This document shows, piece by piece, positions 33,143 through 42,462 of a DNA stretch of 64,000 nt. The DNA comes from Ruoffia sp044336205 (lineage in GTDB: Bacteria > Bacillota > Bacilli > Lactobacillales > Aerococcaceae), in assembly GCA_044336205.1 (NCBI GenBank), contig CP172318.1:1612001-1676000 (forward strand), given 5' to 3'. The translations under genes and the position numbers were made by a program. A model generated the notes under the pieces. That model ran no database searches, had not been told where the DNA came from, and saw only the letters and a program-made list of their open reading frames with translations. Numbering within the stretch: the first letter of the stretch is position 1; every line of letters starts with the position of its first letter.

Positions 33143-33991
33143 TTACTTCTTATGTGTCAAATACTTATCCATAAAATCTTCAGAATCTGATGCTACAAGC
33201 TTTTCTAAGACATCAATCACAGCCTGTTCCTCGTTTGTACCAATTTGGTACTTAGTTGATAATAGCAAGTCACGGTCTGCATTCCCCATAGCTATACTAT
33301 ATTTTACTTCTTGCATCATACTTTCATCATTTAAGCTATCTCCAAAAGCCATTGATTCTTCTGGCTTAATTTGATATTTTTCTTGCAACTTTCTAACAGC
33401 ACTTCCTTTACCACCTTCTGCATGGTAAACATCTAACCAACCATCTCCACTTGTTACTGCTGTTACATCGTCATAGCGCTCTTTAATAATACGTACCATT
33501 GTCTTATTACGGTCTAACGAATGTTCAGAATAAACCGCCATCTTTGTTGCCTGTTCTCCTTCAGGAATCTCCTCGAAAGACTGAACATAGCCTAATACAT
33601 TATTATACTTTGAGATGGTCTCGAAGATAGGCCCTTCGTTCTCTCTAAAATAAGCATGATGACCTGTATTAACAACAATATTAAAGCCATCAAATTCATC
33701 CATAAACTCACTAATATCATATAGGGTTTGACTTGCGATTTTTTTCGAACCCAATTCCTCATCATTTTTGATAATAAAGTTTCCATTATCACAAGCAAAG
33801 TAAAGGTCTTTTTGATCCTCAACTGAGAAATAATCAATAATTTTATGGTAACTATTACCTGTCGCGATACATACAACAACACCACGGTTTTTAAGTTCTG
33901 ATAGTGCGTGATTAAAGCGTTCTACATCATAAGTCTTATCTTTTTTGAGTAACGTTTCATCCAAATCAATTACAATTAATCTAACAGTCAT
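33143..33991 (-). CDS. Cof-type HAD-IIB phosphatase
   Basis: A 282-residue HAD hydrolase of the IIB (Cof) subclass, typically acting on sugar phosphates, flavin or pyridoxal phosphates. Motif I is VIDLDETLLKKD, motif II CIATGNSYH, motif III around GGKGSAVRKL and motif IV GDSLNDESMM. The C2 cap sits in the middle. Substrate range cannot be told. AAGGAG precedes the ATG. First gene of a two-gene unit. Confidence 0.9.
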   Translation of the reverse strand: MTVRLIVIDLDETLLKKDKTYDVERFNHALSELKNRGVVVCIATGNSYHKIIDYFSVEDQKDLYFACDNGNFIIKNDEELGSKKIASQTLYDISEFMDEFDGFNIVVNTGHHAYFRENEGPIFETISKYNNVLGYVQSFEEIPEGEQATKMAVYSEHSLDRNKTMVRIIKERYDDVTAVTSGDGWLDVYHAEGGKGSAVRKLQEKYQIKPEESMAFGDSLNDESMMQEVKYSIAMGNADRDLLLSTKYQIGTNEEQAVIDVLEKLVASDSEDFMDKYLTHKK

Positions 33992-34091
33992 TGTAAACTC
34001 CTTTATGATATCTTTATGTATTACATATTAACATATTAAAAGAAGAAATAATGTACTAAATGGTTTTCTAAAATATAATTATTTTTTCCTT

Positions 34092-34120
34092 TTGACTAGA
34101 GATTAGGTTAAGATTAGAAT
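34092..34120 (+). promoter_or_regulatory. Predicted sigma-A promoter of azlCD
   Basis: -35 TTGACT (34092-34097), 17-bp spacer, -10 TAGAAT (34115-34120), about 35 bp before the azlC ATG. Confidence 0.7.
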
Positions 34121-34154
34121 GTATATATGTTTTTTAATTTTAGGAGGTTTATTG

Positions 34155-34841
34155 ATGAAAGATTCTTTTAAGTTTGCCTTTCCTCGAACGGTTCCCGTCA
34201 TGGCAGGCTATATTTTTTTAGGAATTCCCTTTGGTATTTTGGCCATTAGCCAAGGTTTTTCACCTTTATTTACCATCTTTATGAGTGTATTTATTTATTC
34301 GGGAGCTATTCAATATGCTTCGATTGATATCTTTTTAGCTTCGTATAATCCCATAAATGCTATTATTCTAACTTTAATGATTGGTGCGCGACATATTTTT
34401 TATGGGATTGCGATGTTAACGAAGTATAGTCGTATAAAAAAGAATAAATACTATTCAATATTCGCTTTAACTGACGAGACTTTTTCGATCATCATAACAT
34501 TAGATGTTCCAGAACATTTAGATAAAGATTTAGTGTATTTTTTCATCACTTTATTGAACCAAATCTACTGGGTCATTGGAACGACTGTCGGTATCCTTGT
34601 AGGCGGATTTATTACCATTAACCTTGAAGGTATTGAGTTTGTTCTAACCGCACTCTTCATTACAATTTTTGTTGAACAATGGTTATCAAACGAGAACAAA
34701 AAGCCTGCATTAATTGGTTTACTATCAGGTATCACTTTTTTAATAATTTTTGGAGCGAACAACTTTATGATACCAGCGATGATTTTTATTATTGGATTCT
34801 TCTTGAGAGAATATTCTAAGAAAGGAATGACCCAATCATGA
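34155..34841 (+). CDS. azlC: AzlC-family branched-chain amino acid exporter subunit
   Basis: A 228-residue integral membrane protein with about six hydrophobic segments, the large subunit of the AzlCD (LIV-E) exporter that pumps out branched-chain amino acids and analogues. The family start is clear (FAFPRTVPVMAGYIFLGIPFG), with FIYSGAIQYA and MIGARHIFYG following. Start at ATG 34155 because AGGAGG precedes it by 7 bases; the frame is open 12 codons further up. It overlaps azlD by 4 bases (ATGA). Confidence 0.9.
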   Translation: MKDSFKFAFPRTVPVMAGYIFLGIPFGILAISQGFSPLFTIFMSVFIYSGAIQYASIDIFLASYNPINAIILTLMIGARHIFYGIAMLTKYSRIKKNKYYSIFALTDETFSIIITLDVPEHLDKDLVYFFITLLNQIYWVIGTTVGILVGGFITINLEGIEFVLTALFITIFVEQWLSNENKKPALIGLLSGITFLIIFGANNFMIPAMIFIIGFFLREYSKKGMTQS

Positions 34842-35164
34842 CTCCTACACAAACTTGGATAACATTTTTTATCTTTGTTGGCTTTACCATGCTAACACGT
34901 TTTATCACTTTTATAATCTTCCCTGAAGACTCTAATCCTCCTCAAGAGATTATTTATTTGGGTTCAGTCTTACCAACAGCAGCTATGGGATTAATTGTTG
35001 TCTTTGCTTTAAGAGAGACAACAATTCTATCATATCCTTATGCCATCCCAGAGCTGATTGCGGCTTTAGCTATCATTCTTGTTCATTATTTAAAGAGAAA
35101 TACAATTATTAGTATTTCTGTTGGGACTATTCTGTATATGTTCCTAGTACAAGTTGTCTTCTAG
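34838..35164 (+). CDS. azlD: AzlD-family exporter subunit
   Basis: A 108-residue membrane protein with three to four helices (WITFFIFVGFTMLTRFITFI; LGSVLPTAAMGLIVVFAL; LIAALAIILVHYL). It is the small partner of AzlC. The conserved LP.A..GLLVVYALR-like segment is seen as LPTAAMGLIVVFALRE. The ATGA overlap with azlC indicates translational coupling. Confidence 0.9.
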   Translation: MTPTQTWITFFIFVGFTMLTRFITFIIFPEDSNPPQEIIYLGSVLPTAAMGLIVVFALRETTILSYPYAIPELIAALAIILVHYLKRNTIISISVGTILYMFLVQVVF

Positions 35165-35190
35165 ATGTATTAAATCATTAATTATTATGC

Positions 35191-35239
35191 AAAAAAAGTA
35201 GTAAAGTAACCATCTTTGTGGGACTTTACTACTTTTTTT
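35191..35239. terminator. Bidirectional terminator between azlD and argS
   Basis: A 17-bp perfect stem (arms 35191-35207 and 35223-35239) built of an A7 run, GTAGTAAAGT and their complement. It has a T run in both directions and serves both convergent genes. Confidence 0.9.
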
Positions 35240-35251
35240 ATAAAACAAATG

Positions 35252-36943
35252 CTACATCTCTTCAGGTGCTTTTACACCTAATAAGTTCAATGCATCTTTT
35301 AGCACAATGGTTGTGGCTTTTACTAACTTCATACGATCAGCTAATTGCTCATCTTCATTTAAGATACGCACATTGGCATAATATTTATTGAATAATTGAG
35401 CTAATTGGATGGCATATTTGGCGATAATTGATGGTTCATAATTATCAATTGAACGCTCGATAATTCTTGGGTAGTCGGCTAGTTTCTTAATAATTTCCCA
35501 GCTGTAATCATCTTCTAGAGCAAATTGGCCAGTATGATTAATTTCTTTACCATACTTACGAATCATACTCATTGAACGTGCATAAGCATATTGGACATAT
35601 GGTCCCGTCTCACCTTCAAATTGAACAATCTCGTTCAAGTTAAAGTCGAAATTATTCATACGATCAGTTTTAAGGTCGTGGAACACAACTGCCCCAACTC
35701 CAACTTGTTGAGCAACTTCTTCTTTATTCGGTAAATCAGGATTTTTCTCTTCAATTTGTTTGCTGGCTAATTCGATTGCTTCATTTAATACTTCTTCTAG
35801 AAGTACGATTTTACCTTTACGTGTTGATAATTTCTTACCGTTTAAGGTAATTAAACCAAATGGTACGTGATCCATATTTTGATACCATTCATAGCCTAAT
35901 TTAGCTAAGACAGCTTTCAGTTGTTTGAAGTGAACACTTTGCTCATTTCCAACCACATAGACATTTTTAGCAAAATGATAGGTATTATAACGGTAAATGG
36001 CAGCCGCTAAATCACGTGTTACATATAAAGTTGCTCCGTCTGACTTTTTAATTAATGCTGGTGGTAAATTTTCATCTTCCAAATCAACAATAGTTGCACC
36101 TTGATCGATTTTTGTTATGTTTTTAGCTTCTAATTCATCAATGACCGCTTGCATCTTATCATTGTAGAAAGCCTCACCGTTATATGAATCGAACTGAATG
36201 TCTAATATATCATATACTTTTTGGAATTCTTTCAATGACTCATCTTTGAACCACATCCAAAGACTTAACATTTCCTCATCGCCATCTTCAAGTTTCTTGA
36301 AGGCTGCTCTTGCTTCATCATCAAGCGTTGAGTCTTTCTCTGCTTCTTCGTGAAACTCAACATATAATTTTACTAATTCATTAATCGGATTTGCTTTAAC
36401 TTGCTCTTCGTCGCCCCATTTCTTGTAAGCAATAATTAATTTACCGAACTGAGTACCCCAATCTCCTAAGTGATTAATTCTAACTGCTTGGTAACCTGTC
36501 TTATTGGCAATATTGGCAATTGCGTTCCCAATAACAGTAGAACGTAAGTGTCCCATTGACATTGGTTTAGCAATATTCGGGGAAGACATATCGATAGTCA
36601 TGGCTTCATTTTGACCTAATTGCGAATCCCCATAGTGCTCTCCCTCAGTTAATATATGAGCAATTAAGTCTTCTCCTACAGGTTTTCTATTAAGTAACAC
36701 ATTAATATAAGGTCCAACGGCATCAATACGTGTATAGTTTTCAGCCTTCAATTCCTCAGCGATATCTGTTGCGATTTGTTGCGGTGCTTTGCGGAAAATT
36801 TTTGCCAATGAAAAAGCAGGGAAGGCAAGGTCACCATGCGAAGCATTATTAGGTACTTCAATTAACTTCTCAATCTCTTCAATTGTTAAATGCTCACCGA
36901 TAATGGCAAGTAAGTCTTTGGCATATATTTGTTTAATATCCAT
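35252..36943 (-). CDS. argS: Arginyl-tRNA synthetase
   Basis: A 563-residue class I synthetase that charges tRNA(Arg). The N-terminal additional domain is followed by the HIGH-type motif in NIAKPMSMGHLRSTVIGNAI, the DWGTQFG and GDGEEM-like segments, the KMSK-equivalent GKKLSTRKG, and the DALRP anticodon-binding domain. The MDHVPFG and FDLKT-like (FHDLKTDRMNNFDF) blocks are typical. AAAGGAG lies upstream of the ATG. The gene is preceded by a T-box leader, so it is induced when tRNA(Arg) is uncharged. Confidence 0.97.
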   Translation of the reverse strand: MDIKQIYAKDLLAIIGEHLTIEEIEKLIEVPNNASHGDLAFPAFSLAKIFRKAPQQIATDIAEELKAENYTRIDAVGPYINVLLNRKPVGEDLIAHILTEGEHYGDSQLGQNEAMTIDMSSPNIAKPMSMGHLRSTVIGNAIANIANKTGYQAVRINHLGDWGTQFGKLIIAYKKWGDEEQVKANPINELVKLYVEFHEEAEKDSTLDDEARAAFKKLEDGDEEMLSLWMWFKDESLKEFQKVYDILDIQFDSYNGEAFYNDKMQAVIDELEAKNITKIDQGATIVDLEDENLPPALIKKSDGATLYVTRDLAAAIYRYNTYHFAKNVYVVGNEQSVHFKQLKAVLAKLGYEWYQNMDHVPFGLITLNGKKLSTRKGKIVLLEEVLNEAIELASKQIEEKNPDLPNKEEVAQQVGVGAVVFHDLKTDRMNNFDFNLNEIVQFEGETGPYVQYAYARSMSMIRKYGKEINHTGQFALEDDYSWEIIKKLADYPRIIERSIDNYEPSIIAKYAIQLAQLFNKYYANVRILNEDEQLADRMKLVKATTIVLKDALNLLGVKAPEEM

Positions 36944-36973
36944 CTTATTCTCTCCTTTGTATAATCATCATGT

Positions 36974-37222
36974 AAAAAACGCCCTAGAAAGACACCTCGA
37001 CTCTGTCTTTCTAGAGGCGTTATCTTATACGCGGTACCACTCTAGTTCCATGGTTTCATATCCATGCTTATCATTGATAACGAAGTTGCCTCCGAACTAG
37101 CTAACTAGTTGTGCAATGAAAGTGCGGTTCAATATAGCGGTCATGCTGGCTCTCAACATCCCAACTTGCTTTAATGACACTAACTATATCTACTCTCTTT
37201 CAAGGGTAAACTGTCTTAAACC
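36974..37222 (-). promoter_or_regulatory. T-box riboswitch (arginine) upstream of argS
   Basis: On the minus strand the leader has a Stem I closed by GAAAG/CTTTC, with a specifier loop reading GAAC-CGC-A. CGC (37124-37126) is an Arg codon followed by the usual purine. The T-box sequence TGGTACCGCG is at 37030-37039. A terminator with arms near AACGCC and GGCGTT plus a T run lies at 36974-37022, 31 bp before the argS start. Uncharged tRNA(Arg) should pair at CGC and with the T-box bulge, favouring the antiterminator. The 318-bp gap between argS and the surface-protein gene is filled by this leader and its promoter. Confidence 0.93.
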
Positions 37223-37228
37223 GCAACT

Positions 37229-37257
37229 ATTCTATCAAATTTATTGTAATTCGTCTA
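37229..37257 (-). promoter_or_regulatory. Predicted promoter of the argS T-box leader
   Basis: On the minus strand an extended -10 (TGATAGAAT, hexamer at 37229-37234) lies 17 bp after a -35-like TAGACG (37252-37257), right after the stop of the LPXTG gene. Confidence 0.55.
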
Positions 37258-37261
37258 GAGA

Positions 37262-40200
37262 TTATGCATCTTTTCTACGCTTATTATTTAATAGAAGATA
37301 AGCTATACAGATTAATGAGATCGCGATCATAATAACGATATCTCTTAAAGAGCGTTCTCCCGTATTAGGTAAGTCATCGTCTTCAACTGAAGATTCTACT
37401 GAGACACTCACTGACGTCTGATCTGATTCATGGGATATTGACGCTTGTTCGGCATTATATACAACAGCAAAGTCACCTAATTGCTGTGTTCTAAACGTTA
37501 CACGATTGTTATGTAAAGCAAAGGTTAAGTTAGATACTGAATTGTTATTCAACCTCATGATGCGTAATTGTGAATTAACTGGTCGTGTCGGAATTTTTAC
37601 CTCGGCAATCTTAGTCAACTGTACTGGTTTGTTCTGATTATCTAATAAAGTTAAGCGATAAATATCTGCATCAGCATTTTCAATGGCTGCTGATGACGTT
37701 AGCTTCTCGACTGTTAAACTTTCAATATTATTAGCATCTTGAGGGTTCACCCATACTTCAATCCCAGTTTCATTATCTTTAAACTGTCTTGTCGCTTGTG
37801 AAGCTTCTTCATCAATACTTGCTTGTTCTTGTGGTGTTAAGCTATGCGATTCATCAACGATGATTGACGAAGTTGGTTGATTTGAGCTTGAAGAGTGTGA
37901 ACTTGATTCTTGAGAAGCATTCGATTCCATTATAGAACTTGATTCTTCTTGATTGCTAGATTCTTCTACAGATGATTCTTCAATAGCAGTTGCTTGAATT
38001 TCTACAGTAGAGATCTCGTCAGCAATAACTTCCACTGTCCCTTCTATTGTCTTAAATTCAAAGTCTTGTGGAAGTTCGGTTAATACGAAGTTATGATTAC
38101 CTACTGCTAGGTCATCAAATATGGCATATCCTTCATTATTGGTTGATATGGTTTGATCATCAATGATGACTGTCACATCTTCGATCGCCTTACCTTCAGC
38201 TGTTATATGAATTCGTGCCGTTCCTGTCTCTGGTAGTTTCTCAATCTCGATACTTTCGTCATACTCAGATCCTTCTTCTACATCGAGTGCTCCACCTTCA
38301 AAAGTATTCTCAAAGCCTGAAGGAACTTCATTCACACTATAGTTATAACGACCCGGTTCTAAATTATCAAAATGAACACGACCCGATTCATTAGATAGTC
38401 CTGTTAATCCTCCGAAAGCTAGATTCACACCTTCAACAGCTTGGTTATGTTGATCAACAATCGTAAAAGTTGCTTTAGATAATTCAACCTCACGTTCAAC
38501 ATGGAATTCAACAGTACTAACCTTAGATTCATTGACGGTTACTTGACCACTAATCTCTCCTTTATATCCATCTGGAAGTGAACTAACTGTGTAAGTATGG
38601 TCTCCGGGTTCAATATCCGAGGCTGTGGTAGTTCCTTCCGTATTCGTTTCAAAAGTTTCACCTGCCACATTGATGATTACACCTTTAACAAGGTATTCAT
38701 CTTGGTCTCGAACATTAAATATTATCGTACCATTTGCGACATAACGTCGAACTTGTAATTGTCGTGATTCACTCGCACCTTCAGCAATATACACTGATTG
38801 ACTATTTGTAATATTTTCATAGTTATCAGGAAGTGATTGAATTGTATAGTCATAAGTAGCTTCTTCTAGATCATTGAATACAGCTTGACCTTCAGCATTG
38901 GTTGTAGTTGTTACAGATTGATTCAATTGAATCACTGCGCCATTTACTGGTTCGTTATCTTGGTCAACAACAGTTATCGTTAATTGACCTAAAGGGATGG
39001 AACGTTCAACAACAATCGTCTCAACTACCGCTGTATCAGCTGTTGGTATTACAACCCCACTCGCTTGTCCACTATAATTCTCTGGCAGACTTGTTAATGT
39101 ATAGTTATATGCTTGTCCAACAGTCAGGCCTTCAATTGTCACTTGACCGGCTGAATCTGTAGTATAAGTTTGGTTATTGAGTTCAATCTCAGCCGCTTCA
39201 ACAACTTCATCATTTTGGTCAATGACTTTGAAAGTCACAGCTCCTACTTGTTCAATGGCAGTTAAGTTAATTACTTCTTCAATAGTTTGGTTTGTTACGA
39301 CCTCTACGGTTCCACTTAAGTCCCCTTCGTAACGCCCTTCCAAACCTCTTATCTCATAAGTCTGCTCCCCGCTAACAATTTGGTTAAATGTTGCTACACC
39401 GGATGCATCTGTCGCCAAAGTATCCAACCCAATCGCAATGACCGTTCCTTCAATCGGATTATTATTCTCATCAAGCAAGGTGAAGCTCACACTCCCCAAC
39501 TGTTCAGCCAAGTTAACGGTCATGGTATCTTCAACTTGCTGGTCTTTAACAACTGTGAACGACCTAGTCTCAGCTTCTCCTTCTAACTCATATCCTTCAG
39601 GCAAAGCTGAAACATAATATTCGTTATAACTGCCAGCCTCTAAGTCTTCAATCAAGACTTGACCTTGTCCATTAGTAACAAAACTATCTTCATTATTCAA
39701 GATAATCTCTGCACCTACCATCGGATTCGAATCAGCATCAGTAATCGTTAATAAAGCTGAGCCAAATTGTTGGTTAGTAGTAAGGGTTATTGTGACTTCT
39801 GTTTGTGATTGTGAGTCCACATTCACACTCTTTTCCACAGGTAGTTCATACATCTCTGGAGCATTAATAACTTCGTAAGAATGACCGCCTGCGACCAAAT
39901 TTTCAATGAAGGCTTGTCCATTCTCATCAGTTGTAATGATTGAATTATTTATTTGAATACCAACACCACTCACTACTTCCTGCGATTCATTAACAACATT
40001 GAATAAGACTGAACTGCTCGCTTCATTCTTAACTTCAATGGATACTTGGCTAGCTTCACCAGCTACAACTGTTGTCGTGCCTGTTAAGTTATCGATAAAG
40101 TAACCTTGTGGCACACTATTAATTGCATAAGCATGCTCACCCACTGCAATATCCGTAAATACTGCTTCACCATTAGTATCAGAATAAATCTCACGATCAT

Positions 40201-41143
40201 TGAGTGTTACTGATACATTAGGAACTGCTTCACCATCGTTTTCAAAAGTGAATATAACAGTATTAGTTGTCGGCTCTTCAGGAATTCGTTCAACCGTTAA
40301 CGTTGAAGTGTTTGTAGAATTAGCCTGTATCTCTAACGCTTGGACTTGCGTTGATTCAGTAGTATAACCCTCAGGTAAAGAGATAATCTCAATCTCGGCA
40401 TTTCCTACTGGTAGATTACTAATTTGAATCAATCCTTGAGCATCTGTCTGATACTCTACACCATTTACGACTATGACAGCACCTTCTACAAAGGAACTAT
40501 CATCTCCTAATACATGTAGAATCAACTCCCCTACTTCTTCACCAGTTTGTTCTGGATTATTGGTACCTTCATCAAGTACAGCTACCGACGATTGATCAGC
40601 AATAGTTATAACTAGGCGCGTCTCATACTGGTTCGTAGAAGGTTTATATAAGTTGTCCTCCGCAGTCACTTCAAAAGGAAGATCATAAATTTTTGTGCCA
40701 TCATCCAAGGATACAAAGGAGCCACTATTCTCTAAGACTTTCATTGTTTCTGATTGTTCTCCTTCTACCTCCGAAGCATTTGGATTGGTCATCTCCGCCT
40801 TATAAGCTAATAATTCATTCCCATCTCTCTCAAAGTTCCCACCATCATATAATCTAAAAGTATAACTACCTTCAGCCAATACTAAGTTGTCAGCAAGTGG
40901 ATTCGTTGACTCGTAACTATAGACCACATCATTCATCCCAGTTTGTGGATTGTATTGCAAGATGTCATAACTGATTTGGTCTTGATTGATAGGGTCATTA
41001 CCATTTATAGCTAAAAAAACCTCGACATTGACCGCTACAGACCTCGCTTGCTCTTGTGCTTGTACACTTCTCATGTTATTGAACATAACTAACGCCATTG
41101 TCAAAATTAATATAAAACTCGAAAATCGTTTAATTTTTTTCAT
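37262..41143 (-). CDS. LPXTG-anchored surface protein with ten Cna_B/prealbumin-like repeats
   Basis: A 1293-residue wall-anchored protein. Signal peptide (MKKIKRFSSFILILTMALVM). An N-terminal domain to about residue 195. Then ten tandem repeats of about 84 residues, each with the pattern hydrophobic strand, D..N.PV.GA.I..N, T...G.A...L..G...Y.I.SLP.GY. A Ser-rich spacer and a further folded domain (GIEVWVNPQD to LGDFAVVYN) follow. The C-terminus has LPNTG, a membrane helix and a KRRK tail. Sortase, encoded 194 bp upstream, should couple it to peptidoglycan at LPNTG. The repeats probably act as a stalk. AGGAGG is 8 bases before ATG 41143; an upstream frame adds 16 codons. Ligand unknown. No terminator is seen before the argS leader. 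Confidence 0.9.
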   Translation of the reverse strand: MKKIKRFSSFILILTMALVMFNNMRSVQAQEQARSVAVNVEVFLAINGNDPINQDQISYDILQYNPQTGMNDVVYSYESTNPLADNLVLAEGSYTFRLYDGGNFERDGNELLAYKAEMTNPNASEVEGEQSETMKVLENSGSFVSLDDGTKIYDLPFEVTAEDNLYKPSTNQYETRLVITIADQSSVAVLDEGTNNPEQTGEEVGELILHVLGDDSSFVEGAVIVVNGVEYQTDAQGLIQISNLPVGNAEIEIISLPEGYTTESTQVQALEIQANSTNTSTLTVERIPEEPTTNTVIFTFENDGEAVPNVSVTLNDREIYSDTNGEAVFTDIAVGEHAYAINSVPQGYFIDNLTGTTTVVAGEASQVSIEVKNEASSSVLFNVVNESQEVVSGVGIQINNSIITTDENGQAFIENLVAGGHSYEVINAPEMYELPVEKSVNVDSQSQTEVTITLTTNQQFGSALLTITDADSNPMVGAEIILNNEDSFVTNGQGQVLIEDLEAGSYNEYYVSALPEGYELEGEAETRSFTVVKDQQVEDTMTVNLAEQLGSVSFTLLDENNNPIEGTVIAIGLDTLATDASGVATFNQIVSGEQTYEIRGLEGRYEGDLSGTVEVVTNQTIEEVINLTAIEQVGAVTFKVIDQNDEVVEAAEIELNNQTYTTDSAGQVTIEGLTVGQAYNYTLTSLPENYSGQASGVVIPTADTAVVETIVVERSIPLGQLTITVVDQDNEPVNGAVIQLNQSVTTTTNAEGQAVFNDLEEATYDYTIQSLPDNYENITNSQSVYIAEGASESRQLQVRRYVANGTIIFNVRDQDEYLVKGVIINVAGETFETNTEGTTTASDIEPGDHTYTVSSLPDGYKGEISGQVTVNESKVSTVEFHVEREVELSKATFTIVDQHNQAVEGVNLAFGGLTGLSNESGRVHFDNLEPGRYNYSVNEVPSGFENTFEGGALDVEEGSEYDESIEIEKLPETGTARIHITAEGKAIEDVTVIIDDQTISTNNEGYAIFDDLAVGNHNFVLTELPQDFEFKTIEGTVEVIADEISTVEIQATAIEESSVEESSNQEESSSIMESNASQESSSHSSSSNQPTSSIIVDESHSLTPQEQASIDEEASQATRQFKDNETGIEVWVNPQDANNIESLTVEKLTSSAAIENADADIYRLTLLDNQNKPVQLTKIAEVKIPTRPVNSQLRIMRLNNNSVSNLTFALHNNRVTFRTQQLGDFAVVYNAEQASISHESDQTSVSVSVESSVEDDDLPNTGERSLRDIVIMIAISLICIAYLLLNNKRRKDA

Positions 41144-41275
41144 TTGTAAAACCTCCTTAATCAACTTTTTTCTATAACTTAACTTTATCATACCCTCTTA
41201 ATTAATTGTTCAAAGACGCGAAAACATCAAACTTTTACGAAAATGTTTCTCATATTTTTCAAAAGAAATTCATAA

Positions 41276-41317
41276 ACAAAAAAGTCGCTCGAATGATTAT
41301 TCAAATTCAAGCGACTT
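41276..41317 (-). terminator. Terminator of the sortase gene
   Basis: AAGTCGCTCGAAT (41282-41294) pairs with 41305-41317 (one G-U pair), followed on the minus strand by TTTTTTG. It separates srtA from the downstream LPXTG gene, so the two are not simply co-transcribed. Confidence 0.85.
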
Positions 41318-41336
41318 TGTATGTGATTTGTAAGTA

Positions 41337-42089
41337 TTACGAAGTAATAGTTTGATCAATCTCGAATGCTTCTAACATTTCTGGACTAGCATCATTAACA
41401 CTTACTGTGTCTACTAGTTTTCCTTGGACGATTACCCTATCAACTAAGCCAGTATCACAAGTAATTAATGTAATTCGAGCTTCTTGTGTGGGATAAGTTA
41501 CCTCTACGGCAGTTGCTGGTACAGTATCAATGTAATCCACTTCGTAGACATAGATATTTTCTAAGTCAGTCAGATAGATTGTTTGACCAATTTGTGCTCT
41601 CATCAATGGTTCAAAAAGAAGTCCTTCATTTATTGAATGGTGACTTGCTAGTGAATAATTTGAAACTCCCATCTCTTGGTCTTCATATAAAGTACCTGCC
41701 CCATAGAACATTCCTTCATTAGAAACTCCTTTATAGATAGGTAAGTTCATACCTAATTCTGGCATTGCCATACCACCAATAGTAGGTAAATCACTTGGGT
41801 TAATACTACTTGCTAGTACCTCACCGGCACTTAGAGTATTAATATCTTCCCAATTATAGGTCACTTCTGCTAGCTGGTTAGATTCAATTTGTTCTCTAGT
41901 TAAATTGCTTACAGAGTTTTGTGAACTACCTCTTTGAATTAAAAAGTTCTTAGCCGGCTCGATGGCTAAAAGTGCAACAGCCACTAGAATTAATAAGACT
42001 CCTAGAACTGTTCTAAAACTGCCTCTTCCTTTGCGAGACTTTTGTTTACGCCTTCTAGCTTCTCGACGCGTTCTTGGCTCACTACTCAT
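41337..42089 (-). CDS. srtA: Class A sortase
   Basis: A 250-residue membrane-anchored transpeptidase that cleaves LPXTG between Thr and Gly and joins the protein to the wall precursor. A basic N-terminus (RTRREARRRKQKSRKGRG) is followed by one signal-anchor helix (about 27-46, VLGVLLILVAVALLAIEPA). The catalytic domain has GVSNEGMFYGAGT, the His in LASHHS, the Cys in ITLITCD, and the Arg in VDRVIVQGKL. The class A call fits the N-terminal anchor and the TLITC form. Next to a likely substrate at 37262-41143. Confidence 0.93.
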   Translation of the reverse strand: MSSEPRTRREARRRKQKSRKGRGSFRTVLGVLLILVAVALLAIEPAKNFLIQRGSSQNSVSNLTREQIESNQLAEVTYNWEDINTLSAGEVLASSINPSDLPTIGGMAMPELGMNLPIYKGVSNEGMFYGAGTLYEDQEMGVSNYSLASHHSINEGLLFEPLMRAQIGQTIYLTDLENIYVYEVDYIDTVPATAVEVTYPTQEARITLITCDTGLVDRVIVQGKLVDTVSVNDASPEMLEAFEIDQTITS

Positions 42090-42243
42090 CTTGTTACCTC
42101 CAAAAATATCTATATATAATTATTATGTACTAAACGTCAAGCTAATCATATCACTTATATAGAATAATTTGAATTAAATAGGCTGAATTTAATAAAAATG
42201 CAATCTTTATTAAATAAAAATTCATAATTTAGTAAGATTATGT

Positions 42244-42272
42244 TTGATAATTCAATTTATATCTTTTATAAT
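42244..42272 (+). promoter_or_regulatory. Predicted sigma-A promoter of the Mn-riboswitch transcript
   Basis: -35 TTGATA (42244-42249), 17-bp spacer, -10 TATAAT (42267-42272), ending about 15 bp before the aptamer. Confidence 0.8.
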
Positions 42273-42287
42273 AACTGTATATTAGTT

Positions 42288-42420
42288 CATAAGGGAGTAA
42301 CTAGGGTAACCCGTCAGTATCAACACCGATAAGTAGCCTTGCTACTGGTACTGTACTTAAATAGTGAGACTTATGCCTACTGTATCGCTTTTGCTGTATA
42401 GTTGGCATAAGTCTTTTTTT
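42288..42420 (+). promoter_or_regulatory. yybP-ykoY manganese riboswitch with terminator
   Basis: The leader shows the family core: GGGAGTA after the P1 5' strand, then CGTCA, ACACCG, a short hairpin (GTAGCCTTGCTAC), and TAGTGAGAC before the P1 3' strand. P1 is CATAAG (42288-42293) with CTTATG (42370-42375). The same CTTATG is part of the terminator's 5' arm (AGACTTATGCC, 42367-42377, with GGCATAAGTCT at 42404-42414 and seven T). Mn2+ binding should close P1 and block the terminator, turning the gene on. With the promoter this explains most of the 373 bp between srtA and the ATPase gene; the rest is AT-rich DNA without an ORF. Confidence 0.9.
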
Positions 42421-42462
42421 AAAAGTTGCACCTTATAAAAATTAAAAGGAGGAATATTGTAG

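Noticed and set aside
37800..40560. Regular repeats suggesting a CRISPR array
   Set aside because: The periodicity is about 250 bp, diverged at DNA level, and lies inside an open frame encoding protein repeats; there are no cas genes.
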